From positions 1 through 64,000 of the forward strand of contig SIBK01000008.1 of the NCBI GenBank assembly GCA_009695205.1: a stretch of 64,000 nt of DNA. The letters are read 5' to 3'. The position numbers and the translations under genes were made by a program. Source of the stretch: Pedosphaera sp. (lineage in GTDB: Bacteria; Verrucomicrobiota; Verrucomicrobiia; Limisphaerales; UBA9464). This document shows, piece after piece, positions 34,512 to 42,990 of the stretch. Position 1 is the first letter of the stretch; the number at the start of each line of letters is the position of its first letter. The notes beneath the pieces are model-generated. The model saw only the letters and a program-made list of their open reading frames with translations, searched no databases and was not told the DNA's origin.

Positions 34512-36689
34512 ATGGAAATTCCGCAAAAGTCCGCAATCACCCAGGAGAGCAAGCTCCATTTCCTTGACTATTGGCGAATCATCCGCATTCGGAAAACGAT
34601 TATCCTTTCCGTATTTTTGCTGATCCTGCTTACGGCCATAGCGGTAACGTTCTACCTCCCGAAGGCCTATGCCGGCATCGCGCGGATGAAGGTGGAGAAG
34701 GACACGCCCGACATCTCGTTGCTCGGGGGGGCAGGTCTACAGCAGCAGTACGACCCTTACTGGCTGCTTACCGAGTTTGAAGTCATCCGATCACCAAAGA
34801 TTCTCGAATCGGTCATCGACAGCATGAAGCTCAACGAGGACTACGCCCGGCGGTACAAGTCCGAGACCCCCTTTACCATTTCGGATACCTTTCCGTTGCT
34901 GTCCCGCGACGTGGAGGTGAATCAGTACCGCAACACGAGCGTGCTCGAAGTCAAAGCGTTTCATCCTGCAGCCCAGATGGCGGCGCAGATCGCGAACGCC
35001 ATCGTCCACGAGTACCAGGAATACCGCAGTGAGTTGCGAAACTCCCGTGCACGCCGCGGCCTCTCAGCACTTACCAATGAGCTTGCCCAACTCAAAATCG
35101 AAGTCTTCAACGCTCGCGCCTATGTCGACAAATTGGGCAAGGAGCTGAAGGTTTCCGATATCATTCGCGATTCGGCGTCAGTTCAGACCCTCGACGCCAC
35201 TCGGATGACCCATCTTGAGCAACTGAAGACCGAGGCGGAGGCTAGTCTTGCTGCCAATCAAGAGATGCTTTCGCAGATGGCAACGAAAACTAATGATGCC
35301 TTGGTGGATTTCCTGGCGGCTTCGTCCGCTACGCCCGAATTGACCAGTCTCATTGGCAAACGAAATGACGGGCGCCAGGCGATTTCGATTCTCCTCTCCG
35401 ACCACGGGGAGAACCATCCCTCGGTAAAGCGGATCATCGACGGAGTCCGCACGGTCGAGTCTCAAATCAAGGACCAGATCACAGCAATCATCGAAGCACG
35501 CAAAACTCTCGTCGCCAAAGATCGAGCGACCGCGGAAAAGATTTCCACGAGCTTGGTCGAGGCGATTGACAAGAGTGCATCCGAAAATGCGCGGATCGGT
35601 CCCTACATAACGGCGAAGCGAGATCTTGAAAGCAAGGAGGTTCTGTTTCGGGCATTGACTGGGAAAAAATGGCAGGAGCAGTTGGATTCCCAAATTTCTA
35701 AATCATCCTCCGTGGAGGTCATTGCGGAGGCCAAGCCCGCTAAACGGGCCGTCAAGCCGAACACTGCTCTGAACATCGCCCTGGGAACTTTGGTCGGACT
35801 CCTGGTGGGTGTTGGTCTCGCCTTCTTCATCGAGTACCTTGACACGTCTGTTAAGACCATCGATGACGTAGAGCAGGCTCTTCAGGCTCCGGTGCTGGGA
35901 GTCATCCCACAGAATGTCGGAACCCTCCTGAACGAAGGGGCGGATAGTCCACATGCCGAAGCATACCGTGTTCTGAGGACGAACGTCCTGTTTTCACGAA
36001 AGGATCCTAACCTGCGTACGATGACCGTCGTCAGTGGTGGCGCCGGCGAGGGCAAGTCCACGACCATTTTCAATCTTGCTACGATTTTTGCTCAGCAGGG
36101 CAGTCGTGTGCTCGTGGTCGATTCAGACCTTCGACGTCCGAGCCTTCACAAGGTCCTGAATGTGTCCAATACGATTGGACTCACGAACTACCTTCTAAAC
36201 CAGAACAAGCTGGAGGAGGTAGTGCAGACTACCAAGTTGGCTTCGCTGGATTTCTTGCCTTCCGGGAAACTCCCCAGCAGCTCGATGGGCATCCTGAACT
36301 CTGTTCGGATGAAGGAGTTTATTCAGGAGGTCAAGAGCCGGTATGACTTTGTGTTCTTCGACTCTCCGCCAATCATGGGTGTCAGCGATGCGTCTGTTCT
36401 GGCGAGTGAGGTTGACATGGCCATTCTGGTTGTCCAATACCGTAAGTACCCGCAGCAAATGACGTTGCGGGCTAAGCAAATGGTGGAAAAAGTCGGCGGC
36501 CGCCTCCTTGGCGTCGTTCTGAACAACATCAATATATCTCAGGACAGCTACTACTACTATTACAGCGGCTACTACTACGACTACTACTCGAAGAACGACG
36601 ACAGCAAGCCGTCCAACGAGAAGAAGGGCGGAGCAGGCAAGGGAGCCGATCCATCTAAGCCCGTCCTCGATCTCAAGCAAAAGTATTGA
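34512..36689 (+). CDS. Wzc-like chain-length/tyrosine autokinase
   Basis: The 725-residue protein fuses a Wzz-type chain-length domain to a bacterial tyrosine kinase. Membrane segments are at about 30-52 and 420-440, with a large periplasmic part rich in coiled coil (about 160-400). The cytoplasmic kinase has Walker A SGGAGEGKSTT (about 508), Walker A' VLVVDSDLRRP (about 537) and Walker B FVFFDSPP (about 615). The tail SQDSYYYYYSGYYYDYYSK is a tyrosine cluster for autophosphorylation, which controls polymerisation and export. It acts with the Wza-like protein encoded 35 bases downstream. Near the end the protein is Lys/Gly rich. Confidence 0.9.
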   Translation: MEIPQKSAITQESKLHFLDYWRIIRIRKTIILSVFLLILLTAIAVTFYLPKAYAGIARMKVEKDTPDISLLGGAGLQQQYDPYWLLTEFEVIRSPKILESVIDSMKLNEDYARRYKSETPFTISDTFPLLSRDVEVNQYRNTSVLEVKAFHPAAQMAAQIANAIVHEYQEYRSELRNSRARRGLSALTNELAQLKIEVFNARAYVDKLGKELKVSDIIRDSASVQTLDATRMTHLEQLKTEAEASLAANQEMLSQMATKTNDALVDFLAASSATPELTSLIGKRNDGRQAISILLSDHGENHPSVKRIIDGVRTVESQIKDQITAIIEARKTLVAKDRATAEKISTSLVEAIDKSASENARIGPYITAKRDLESKEVLFRALTGKKWQEQLDSQISKSSSVEVIAEAKPAKRAVKPNTALNIALGTLVGLLVGVGLAFFIEYLDTSVKTIDDVEQALQAPVLGVIPQNVGTLLNEGADSPHAEAYRVLRTNVLFSRKDPNLRTMTVVSGGAGEGKSTTIFNLATIFAQQGSRVLVVDSDLRRPSLHKVLNVSNTIGLTNYLLNQNKLEEVVQTTKLASLDFLPSGKLPSSSMGILNSVRMKEFIQEVKSRYDFVFFDSPPIMGVSDASVLASEVDMAILVVQYRKYPQQMTLRAKQMVEKVGGRLLGVVLNNINISQDSYYYYYSGYYYDYYSKNDDSKPSNEKKGGAGKGADPSKPVLDLKQKY

Positions 36690-36724
36690 ACGAATCGGCA
36701 GGTCCATTGACTCTTGTTCTGACG

Positions 36725-37456
36725 ATGTCACGCATGTTTTTTCGTTTACCTCTAGTGCGGTTGGTTGCTACTGGGGTTTTTGTGCTCCTGTTGGAATCCG
36801 TCACTCGTGCTGCCAAATTGACCGCCGCTGAGGCGGGGGACAGCACAGCCGAAAAAAGGAAACAGGCGGCTCCCTCCACGAAGAGCGCCGCAGGGGGAAA
36901 GGCCACCACTCAAGCCCCTGCTGCTGACTCCGCAACAAACAGTGCCCCTAGGCTCGGCTTTCACGGCAGCATGGACGTCCTTCGGATGGGGGATTCTGTC
37001 TCTGTCATCTATTCGGATATCCCATCGCCGCCGGCCCCGTCCACTCAACAGATCCGCGAAGACGGGAAGATCACGCTCCACATGAACTACACGGTTACGG
37101 CCGCCGGCAAAACGAGGGGTGATTTGGAGCGCGAGATTCGAGAACTATACGTCGACCAAGCGAAGGTCTATCGAGATATTACCATCGCCATACAGACAGC
37201 TACTCGCTTTGTCTCCATTGGGGGGGAGGTCCGGACACCGGGCGCCCTGCCTCACAACGGCGATCTGACCGTTCTCAAAGTGATCAACGCGGCGGGTGGT
37301 TTCACCGATTTCGCCAAGAAGACAAGCGTGGTGATCACTCGAGCATCCGATAAGTCTCAGATTACGGTTGATTGCAAGCGGGCTCAGAAGGATCCCTCGA
37401 AAGATGTTCTGGTCTACCCGGGTGACGCAATCTTCGTCAAGAAGAGCATCTGGTAA
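36725..37456 (+). CDS. Polysaccharide export protein (Wza-like, SLBB)
   Basis: The 243-residue protein has a signal segment (about 1-28), a low-complexity Ala/Ser/Lys linker (about 35-75), a polysaccharide export domain (LRMGDSVSVIYSDIP, then IREDGKITLHMNYTVTAAGK) and one SLBB domain (VSIGGEVRTPGALPHNGDLT, then VINAAGGFTDFA). It would form part of the periplasmic/outer-membrane channel for exopolysaccharide. Unlike E. coli Wza it has no lipobox cysteine and only one SLBB domain, so the outer-membrane pore may be supplied by the barrel protein of the operon. Start chosen at ATG 36725; the FHA gene starts inside its stop codon. Confidence 0.85.
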   Translation: MSRMFFRLPLVRLVATGVFVLLLESVTRAAKLTAAEAGDSTAEKRKQAAPSTKSAAGGKATTQAPAADSATNSAPRLGFHGSMDVLRMGDSVSVIYSDIPSPPAPSTQQIREDGKITLHMNYTVTAAGKTRGDLEREIRELYVDQAKVYRDITIAIQTATRFVSIGGEVRTPGALPHNGDLTVLKVINAAGGFTDFAKKTSVVITRASDKSQITVDCKRAQKDPSKDVLVYPGDAIFVKKSIW

Positions 37457-37842
37457 TGGTTGAGCTCCGGATACTGTCTGGCCGGAGGTCTTCCGAAGTC
37501 ATCCAGCTTGCGACGTTTCCATTTCGTATTGGCCGGGCATCGGATTCCGAGTTGTTACTCAAGGAACCGGGAGTCTGGGACCAGCATTGCCGGATTGAAG
37601 CGGACGAGTCTCCTGGATTCCGAATCATCGCAGAGGGCGATGCGATCGTTTCCTTCGAAGGCGTGCCCATTCGGCAGCGTCGTCTTCGGAATGGGGAATC
37701 GTTTGAGTGCGGGGGCATTCGGTTCCGGTTCCTGGTTGCGGCGGTGGGGCGTCGACCGGGGCAATTGAGTGCCATCCTCACGTGGAGCCTTCTTGCGGTC
37801 GTCTTGGTGATTGAGTTGGGGCTGCTTTGGTGGTTTCGATAA
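37456..37842 (+). CDS. FHA-domain membrane protein
   Basis: The 128-residue protein has an FHA domain (about residues 5-95) with FRIGRASDSELLL and a conserved His in VWDQHCRIEA, the phosphothreonine-binding region, followed by one C-terminal membrane segment (SAILTWSLLAVVLVIELGLLWW region, about 105-126). The start ATG overlaps the Wza-like stop (TAATG), so translation is coupled. FHA domains read protein phosphorylation. Its presence beside a tyrosine autokinase suggests regulation of export, but FHA domains prefer phosphothreonine, so the partner is not clear. The usual FHA Ser before the loop is present. Confidence 0.78.
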   Translation: MVELRILSGRRSSEVIQLATFPFRIGRASDSELLLKEPGVWDQHCRIEADESPGFRIIAEGDAIVSFEGVPIRQRRLRNGESFECGGIRFRFLVAAVGRRPGQLSAILTWSLLAVVLVIELGLLWWFR

Positions 37843-37854
37843 CGTAACACCTGA

Positions 37855-37876
37855 TCCGAAGGGATATCCCTTCGGA
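37855..37876. repeat. Perfect 22-base palindrome
   Basis: TCCGAAGGGAT and its exact complement ATCCCTTCGGA are joined without a loop. It lies 12 bases after the FHA gene stop. There is no T run after it, so it may be an operator or a weak transcript end rather than a rho-independent terminator. Confidence 0.6.
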
Positions 37877-37959
37877 TGCGTGGGTGACGAAACGAAGAGG
37901 GCGTAAACTCGCGCTGTGCAACATGAAAACTCAAACGAACTCCAACCGCATCGATCAGC

Positions 37960-38676
37960 TTGGTCAATAACACACTGCGGGTGGTCCTGACCGCATTCGC
38001 GATGGCCACCGGCTGCAGCTCTCTCCCGGACGATGGGACGTCGGCATTAAACAGCCTTCGCCCCACGGAATTGGCGAAAGGCTGGGAGCTTCTGTTCGAC
38101 GGGTCATCCCTGGCTGGGTGGCGTGGCTTCGGAAAACCCGAGGCTCCATCCCAGGGTTGGGTGGTCGAGGACGGGTGGCTTAAGCACCAGGCGGGCGGCG
38201 GGGGCGGTGACTTGATTACCCGCAAGGTATTCACGAATTTCCAACTCAACTTTGAGTGGCGAATTGCGGCCGGGGGGAACAGTGGGGTGAAATACTTCAT
38301 TGATGAACAGCGCCGATCACCGATTGGCCACGAGTACCAATTGATTGACGACCGAACGCATCCGGACGCTGCCCACGGTCCAAAGCGTCAGACCGCCGCG
38401 TTGTATGATGTGCTGGGTGCAGTAAAATACGGTCCGACTCTCCCCGCCGTTGTTCACCAATCTCGGATCACGGTGTACGGGCGAAAGGTTGAGCACTGGT
38501 TGGATGGCGATCGGGTTCTAAGTTACGAGTTGGAAAGTCCCTGGCTGATGGCCGCGAAGGCACAGAGCAAATTCCGGGATGTCCTAGGGTGGGGAACCAA
38601 GTTTCCGACTCCCATCCTGCTTCAGGATCACGGGGATGAAATCTGGTTCCGCAATGTCAAGATCTGTCCGCTGTAG
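37960..38676 (+). CDS. DUF1080 lipoprotein (3-keto-disaccharide hydrolase family)
   Basis: The 238-residue protein has a short lipoprotein signal ending at the lipobox M-A-T-G-C (about residues 15-19). The body is a concanavalin-like DUF1080 domain: LLFDGSSLAGWRGFGKP, WVVEDGWLKH, FQLNFEWRIAAGGNSGVKYF, HEYQLIDD and EIWFRNVKI. Members from this phylum are annotated as 3-keto-disaccharide hydrolases that act on oxidised sugars, but many remain untested. An in-frame stop at 37924 limits the start; TTG 37960 is the only start upstream of the signal. It is a single gene after the EPS operon. Confidence 0.82.
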   Translation: MVNNTLRVVLTAFAMATGCSSLPDDGTSALNSLRPTELAKGWELLFDGSSLAGWRGFGKPEAPSQGWVVEDGWLKHQAGGGGGDLITRKVFTNFQLNFEWRIAAGGNSGVKYFIDEQRRSPIGHEYQLIDDRTHPDAAHGPKRQTAALYDVLGAVKYGPTLPAVVHQSRITVYGRKVEHWLDGDRVLSYELESPWLMAAKAQSKFRDVLGWGTKFPTPILLQDHGDEIWFRNVKICPL

Positions 38677-38699
38677 TCGACACCTCCCTCCAGCCGGCG

Positions 38700-39632
38700 T
38701 CATGACCGTTCCGCCGCTGCGAGGAGCGTCTCAAAGTGTGGAAGCTGTTCTTCGCGGGCCACGACGCTGATTTCAATCTTCCGGAATCCCGCGTCCTCAA
38801 GCCATTGGTGTAGTTCGCTTTCTCCGAAACCGAGGAATTGATCGCCGTAAAGTTCCCTCGCCTGTTCGAATCGATGCTTCACTAGATCGAGGATCAGAAG
38901 TTGCCCTCCTGGCTTCAGTATTCGTTTCGCTGCGGTAATCGCTCGCGCCGGGTCCATCGCGTGGTGAAGTGCCTGGCTTAGGATCACCAGATCCACCGAG
39001 GCCGACTCCACGGGCGGGTCCTCAATATCGCCCTGGCGGAATTCGAGATTCTTGAGTCCGTTCTGCCGTGCCTTGCGGGCACCGAAGGCGACCATTCTTT
39101 CAGAGTTGTCCACGGCAATCACCTTGAGGCAACGGCGGGCGAGGAGTTCCGCCAACAATCCCTCGCCCGACCCAAGATCTGCGACAATGAGGGGAGGCAG
39201 GATTCGGAGCAGCAGATGACCGAATGCCTGCCAAGATCGCCCCGGTCCGTAGCTACGGTCAAAACGGCCCGCCACCTGGTTGAAATAGACCGTCGCCATT
39301 TCATTTCTCCGAGCCAGAACTCGTTTCAGGTTCAATTGGTCGCCCTCGCTTTCGGGCAGCTCTTGGGCGCCTCGGACGGCCAGTCGGATAAACTCATGCG
39401 CGGCAGCATCAGCGCTCGGAATCAATCGATAGAATGCCCGTTTTCCCTCGCGGCGAGAGGTTAACAGGCCTGTCTCCGTCAGGAGTCCCAGATGAGTCGA
39501 GATGCGCGATTGTCCGAGGCGCGTAATCTCTTGCAGCTCGTTCACGGATAATTCATCCCGTTGCAGCAGAGCCACGATCCGGAGTCGGGTCGGGTCGGCG
39601 AGAGCCCGGAGCGATTTCAGGGTTGCAGACAC
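38700..39632 (-). CDS. ArsR-type regulator fused to methyltransferase
   Basis: The 310-residue protein joins an ArsR/SmtB winged helix (about 1-90, with LRIVALLQRDELSVNELQ, LGQSRISTHLGLLTETGLL and REGKRAFYRL) to a class I SAM-dependent methyltransferase (about 130-260, with VADLGSGEGLLAELL, VIAVDNSERM and VILSQALHH). No cysteine metal site is obvious in the helix part. Fusions of this type occur in many bacteria and are often near methionine-cycle genes, but no such gene is adjacent here. The methylated substrate is unknown. It is divergent from rmlA, with 211 bases between the starts. Confidence 0.87.
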   Translation of the reverse strand: MSATLKSLRALADPTRLRIVALLQRDELSVNELQEITRLGQSRISTHLGLLTETGLLTSRREGKRAFYRLIPSADAAAHEFIRLAVRGAQELPESEGDQLNLKRVLARRNEMATVYFNQVAGRFDRSYGPGRSWQAFGHLLLRILPPLIVADLGSGEGLLAELLARRCLKVIAVDNSERMVAFGARKARQNGLKNLEFRQGDIEDPPVESASVDLVILSQALHHAMDPARAITAAKRILKPGGQLLILDLVKHRFEQARELYGDQFLGFGESELHQWLEDAGFRKIEISVVAREEQLPHFETLLAAAERS

Positions 39633-39843
39633 GCCAGCTACTCAACACGAGAGAAGGCCTCCGGCGCAATCCTCGGAGTGAGTGCAGTTGTCGATTCGAA
39701 GCACGGACAACCGTGTCGTGTCTGCTGCGTCCCGGCTGCTGGACCCGTCGGTCTTCCATCGGGCTGGGACGTGCCTTTTCCGTGTGATGCCGGAATTTCA
39801 TACCCCCTTGGCACCGAGTGCCTCAGCGGCTAGGGTCCGCCTC

Positions 39844-40719
39844 ATGAAGGGCATCCTACTCGCTGGAGGCGCCGGGTCGCGTTTGTACCCCCTCACTCTG
39901 GTGGCCAGCAAACAGCTCCAACCGGTTTATGACAAACCGATGGTGTACTATCCGTTGACGACCCTGATTGAGGGGGGGATTCGCGAGATTTGCCTGATTT
40001 CTACGCCCCAGGATCTGCCGCGGTACCGGCAGTTGTTGGGAGATGGCTCCAGGCTGGGGTTATCTCTGGAGTACCGGGAGCAAGTGCGGCCCGAAGGAAT
40101 TGCCCAGGCATTCCGAATCGGCGAATCGTTTATTGGGAACGACGCGGTCACTCTGATATTGGGTGACAATATTTTTTACGGAGGAGACGTGTTTCATCAG
40201 GCTTTCTCCCAGTTCGGAGAAGGCGCGATGATTTTTGGATATCGTGTCCACGACCCGGAACGGTACGGCGTGGTGGAGTTCGACAATGCGGGACGCGCCC
40301 TCTCGATCGTGGAAAAACCGAAGGAGCCCCGGAGCAATCATGCGGTGCCAGGCCTCTATTTGTATGACAACACCATCGTGGAAATCGCTCGAAATCTGAG
40401 GCCGAGTCCGCGCGGAGAACTCGAGATCACGGACGTAAACTGCGAGTATCTTCGTCGAGGACTCCTTCGCGTTCAGAAACTCAGCCGGGGTTTTGCCTGG
40501 CTTGACGCGGGCACGAGCAGCAGCCTGCACGAGGCGAGCGCCTTCGTGCAGACGATCGAGAAGCGGCAGGGCATCAAGGTGGGATGCCCCGAGGAAGCGG
40601 CATTCCGGCGCGGATTCCTGTCGTTGGAAACGCTGGGTGAACTTGCCGGATCGATGCCCCGGTGTGAGTACCGGGATTATCTCACCGCTGTTGCGGAGGA
40701 GGCTCGGCGATCGAGCTGA
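39844..40719 (+). CDS. rmlA: Glucose-1-phosphate thymidylyltransferase
   Basis: RmlA (RfbA) makes dTDP-glucose from dTTP and glucose 1-phosphate, the first step to dTDP-rhamnose. The 291-residue protein starts at ATG 39844 with MKGILLAGGAGSRLYPLTL, the nucleotide loop, then SKQLQPVYDKPMVYYPL. Further conserved parts are LILGDNIFYG with the metal Asp, GVVEFD, EKPKEPRSN and WLDAGTSSSL. A longer frame upstream is not homologous. It is followed by an RmlD-like gene eight bases later and by rmlB, so the three form the dTDP-sugar part of the exopolysaccharide region. rmlC is not seen. Confidence 0.94.
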   Translation: MKGILLAGGAGSRLYPLTLVASKQLQPVYDKPMVYYPLTTLIEGGIREICLISTPQDLPRYRQLLGDGSRLGLSLEYREQVRPEGIAQAFRIGESFIGNDAVTLILGDNIFYGGDVFHQAFSQFGEGAMIFGYRVHDPERYGVVEFDNAGRALSIVEKPKEPRSNHAVPGLYLYDNTIVEIARNLRPSPRGELEITDVNCEYLRRGLLRVQKLSRGFAWLDAGTSSSLHEASAFVQTIEKRQGIKVGCPEEAAFRRGFLSLETLGELAGSMPRCEYRDYLTAVAEEARRSS

Positions 40720-40727
40720 CTGCTTAT

Positions 40728-41723
40728 ATGGTTTTACTCTTGGGTCATACCGGTTATGTGGGGAGCGAGTTTGCTCGTGAGTTGGGCAGACGAGGCATCC
40801 CGTTTGAGGGGTTGTCGCGGCGGACATTCGATTATTCTAATTTCGAACGGTTGTACGGCCGGCTTCGGGAGCGGCGCCCCACATTTCTTATCAATGCGGC
40901 TGGATCCACGGGCAAGCCAAATGTTGATGCCTGCGAGGCGGCCCCGGCTGACACGTTGGCGGGCAACACCCTGTTGCCCCAGACGATTGCGCATGCCTGC
41001 GCTGCAGCCGAGGTTCCTTGGGGGCACGTTTCGTCAGGATGCATCTATACCGGCGCCCGCATCCGCCAACTCGATGGCTCGTTTGAAATTGAACCGGAGC
41101 TGATGACCCGCCCGGAGATCCGGAGCATCGTCGAAAACGATTCGGACCGCGTCGCGGGTTTTCGCGAGACGGACGAGCCCAATTTTTCATTTAGAAGGAG
41201 GCCTTGCAGTTTCTACAGCGGCTCAAAAGCCTTGGGTGAGGAGGCTATTTGTGGTTTGGGGCGAAGCTATTTATGGCGGCTCCGGATACCATTTAATGAG
41301 CGCGACAATGCTCGCAATTACCTGTCAAGAGTTCAGCGATATGCGAGGGTATATGAGAATGCAAATTCGATTTCGCACCTTGGGGATTATGTCCGTGCCT
41401 GTTTGGACCTTTGGGACATTCGGGCACCGTTCGGAATCTATAATGTGACGAATCCGGGTTTTGTCACTACCCGCCAGGTAATCGGCGCCATCGAACGTGA
41501 GTTGAGGCCGGGCAGGCGATTTGAATTTTGGTCCGGCGACGCAGAGTTTTATCGTGTCGCAGCGAAGACCCCCGGTCGAATTGCGTCCTGGACACGAGCA
41601 AGCTGCTGGGGGCGGGCGTGGTCATACGCGGGGTGGAAGATGCCTTGGCAGATGCTTTGCGGCGCTGGGTTCCGGAGCAGGCATGATTCATCGCCAGTCG
41701 CTGGCGCCATCGTCGTCGGATAA
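40728..41723 (+). CDS. RmlD-like NAD(P)-dependent sugar reductase/epimerase, frameshifted end
   Basis: The protein is an extended short-chain dehydrogenase: [17 protein letters not shown] at the N-terminus binds NAD(P), [16 protein letters not shown] follows, and the catalytic YSGSK pair is near residue 165. It resembles dTDP-4-dehydrorhamnose reductase and UDP-sugar epimerases and lies between rmlA and rmlB. From about residue 281 the reading frame turns into low-quality sequence ([16 protein letters not shown]). In the next frame the expected end [20 protein letters not shown] and [17 protein letters not shown] is found, finishing with TGA at 41684-41686. One C is missing in the run at 41569-41573, so the original gene is 40728-41686. 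It is either a real mutation or a sequence error. Confidence 0.8.
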   Translation: MVLLLGHTGYVGSEFARELGRRGIPFEGLSRRTFDYSNFERLYGRLRERRPTFLINAAGSTGKPNVDACEAAPADTLAGNTLLPQTIAHACAAAEVPWGHVSSGCIYTGARIRQLDGSFEIEPELMTRPEIRSIVENDSDRVAGFRETDEPNFSFRRRPCSFYSGSKALGEEAICGLGRSYLWRLRIPFNERDNARNYLSRVQRYARVYENANSISHLGDYVRACLDLWDIRAPFGIYNVTNPGFVTTRQVIGAIERELRPGRRFEFWSGDAEFYRVAAKTPGRIASWTRASCWGRAWSYAGWKMPWQMLCGAGFRSRHDSSPVAGAIVVG

Positions 41724-41755
41724 TTTTCATTCTGATTGCCTGCGCTCCTTCTAAT

Positions 41756-42784
41756 ATGAACCTCCTCGTCACTGGCGGAGCCGGATTCATCGGTTCCAAC
41801 TTAATACAGCAGTTGATCCATCGGCCTGAAGTGACCCGCCTGGTCAATCTGGACTGCCTTACTTACGCCGGGCACCCTGCCAACCTGCGGCCGGTTGAAG
41901 GGCATGCACGGTATCATTTCGAAAAAGTCGACTTGCGGGACAAGGCCGCCGTGTTGCGGGTGGTTCGGGAACACGGGATCGATCAGGTGATTCATCTAGC
42001 CGCGGAATCGCATGTGGATCGATCGGTCAGTGGGCCCGCGGATTTCATTTATACCAACATCGTGGGAACATTTCACCTGTTGGAGGCCTGCCGGGAGATA
42101 TGGCTGAGTCCTGGACCGAGCGGTGCCAAGGCCGGCCCCCGGTTTCTGCACGTCTCCACCGATGAAGTGTACGGCTCTCTCGGGTCCACGGGATATTTTA
42201 CCGAATCGACGCCGTACGCTCCCAATTCCCCCTATTCGGCGAGCAAAACGGCCAGTGACCTTCTGGTGCGCTCCTACCACCACACCTATGGGCTGCCCAC
42301 CCTAATTACGAACTGTTCCAATAACTATGGGCCCCGGCAGTTTCCTGAGAAGCTGATTCCGGTCGTCATTCAAACGATTCTCGGACGCAAGCCGATTCCG
42401 GTTTATGGCGACGGATTGAATGTGCGCGACTGGCTCTATGTGGGTGACCATGGAGACGCTTTGTGGCAGGTGCTGCGGCGCGGGCGACTGGGGGAAACCT
42501 ATAACATCGGGGGGCATAACGAGTGGGCCAACATCCGCATCGTGGAATTAATCTGTGATCTGGTGGATGAGCTTGATCCAGCAAGAGGGGGCGCTTCCAG
42601 AAGGTTGATCACCTTCGTCAAAGATCGTCCCGGCCATGACCGCCGCTACGCGATCGATGCTGGCAAGATTGAAAGGGAACTCGGATGGAAACCGGCCTAT
42701 ACATTTAAACAAGGCATTCGGGAAACCGTGAAGTGGTACCTTGAGAACCAAGGGTGGGTAGATGAGGTGAGGCGAAAGGATTGA
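41756..42784 (+). CDS. rmlB: dTDP-glucose 4,6-dehydratase
   Basis: RmlB removes water from dTDP-glucose to give dTDP-4-keto-6-deoxyglucose. The 342-residue protein has the NAD loop [26 protein letters not shown], the strand [12 protein letters not shown] with catalytic Asp-Glu, and the YSASKTASD catalytic Tyr/Lys. [17 protein letters not shown] and the C-terminal [16 protein letters not shown] are typical. It completes an rmlA-reductase-rmlB set upstream of a strong inverted repeat. The product would be used for rhamnose-type or other deoxysugars in the exopolysaccharide or lipopolysaccharide; the epimerase RmlC must be elsewhere. Confidence 0.95.
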   Translation: MNLLVTGGAGFIGSNLIQQLIHRPEVTRLVNLDCLTYAGHPANLRPVEGHARYHFEKVDLRDKAAVLRVVREHGIDQVIHLAAESHVDRSVSGPADFIYTNIVGTFHLLEACREIWLSPGPSGAKAGPRFLHVSTDEVYGSLGSTGYFTESTPYAPNSPYSASKTASDLLVRSYHHTYGLPTLITNCSNNYGPRQFPEKLIPVVIQTILGRKPIPVYGDGLNVRDWLYVGDHGDALWQVLRRGRLGETYNIGGHNEWANIRIVELICDLVDELDPARGGASRRLITFVKDRPGHDRRYAIDAGKIERELGWKPAYTFKQGIRETVKWYLENQGWVDEVRRKD

Positions 42785-42898
42785 ACCGAAAGTGCCGTAG
42801 TCGAAGGACGTTCCGGAATTGCAATCGGTGTAGTCCCAGGACTCCTGATATCGCATCGAGACGTTTTGCTGACTTGGAAAAAGAGTGGCACCGCCAGG

Positions 42899-42961
42899 CC
42901 CCTCACCTCTGCCGCCCCGCATCCGGTGCGGGGAGGGTGGCCGCAGAGGCTGGGTGAGGGG
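42899..42961. repeat. Long imperfect palindrome, MITE/REP-like
   Basis: The arms CCCCTCACC and GGTGAGGGG (42899-42907, 42953-42961) enclose CTCTGC/GCAGAG and a core CCCCGCA-TCCGG-TGCGGGG. The whole 63 bases can fold into one hairpin. Elements opening with CCCCTCACC and ending with its complement are common mobile-like repeats in this phylum and others. It lies between the convergent rmlB and DUF3748 genes and may also stop transcription. Confidence 0.75.
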
Positions 42962-42990
42962 TCACTTCGTTTCCAGAAGGTCGGGAGCAT

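Noticed and set aside
36541-36600. TAC/TAT repeat as a slippery or microsatellite tract
   Set aside because: It encodes the tyrosine cluster normal for the tail of Wzc-like kinases.
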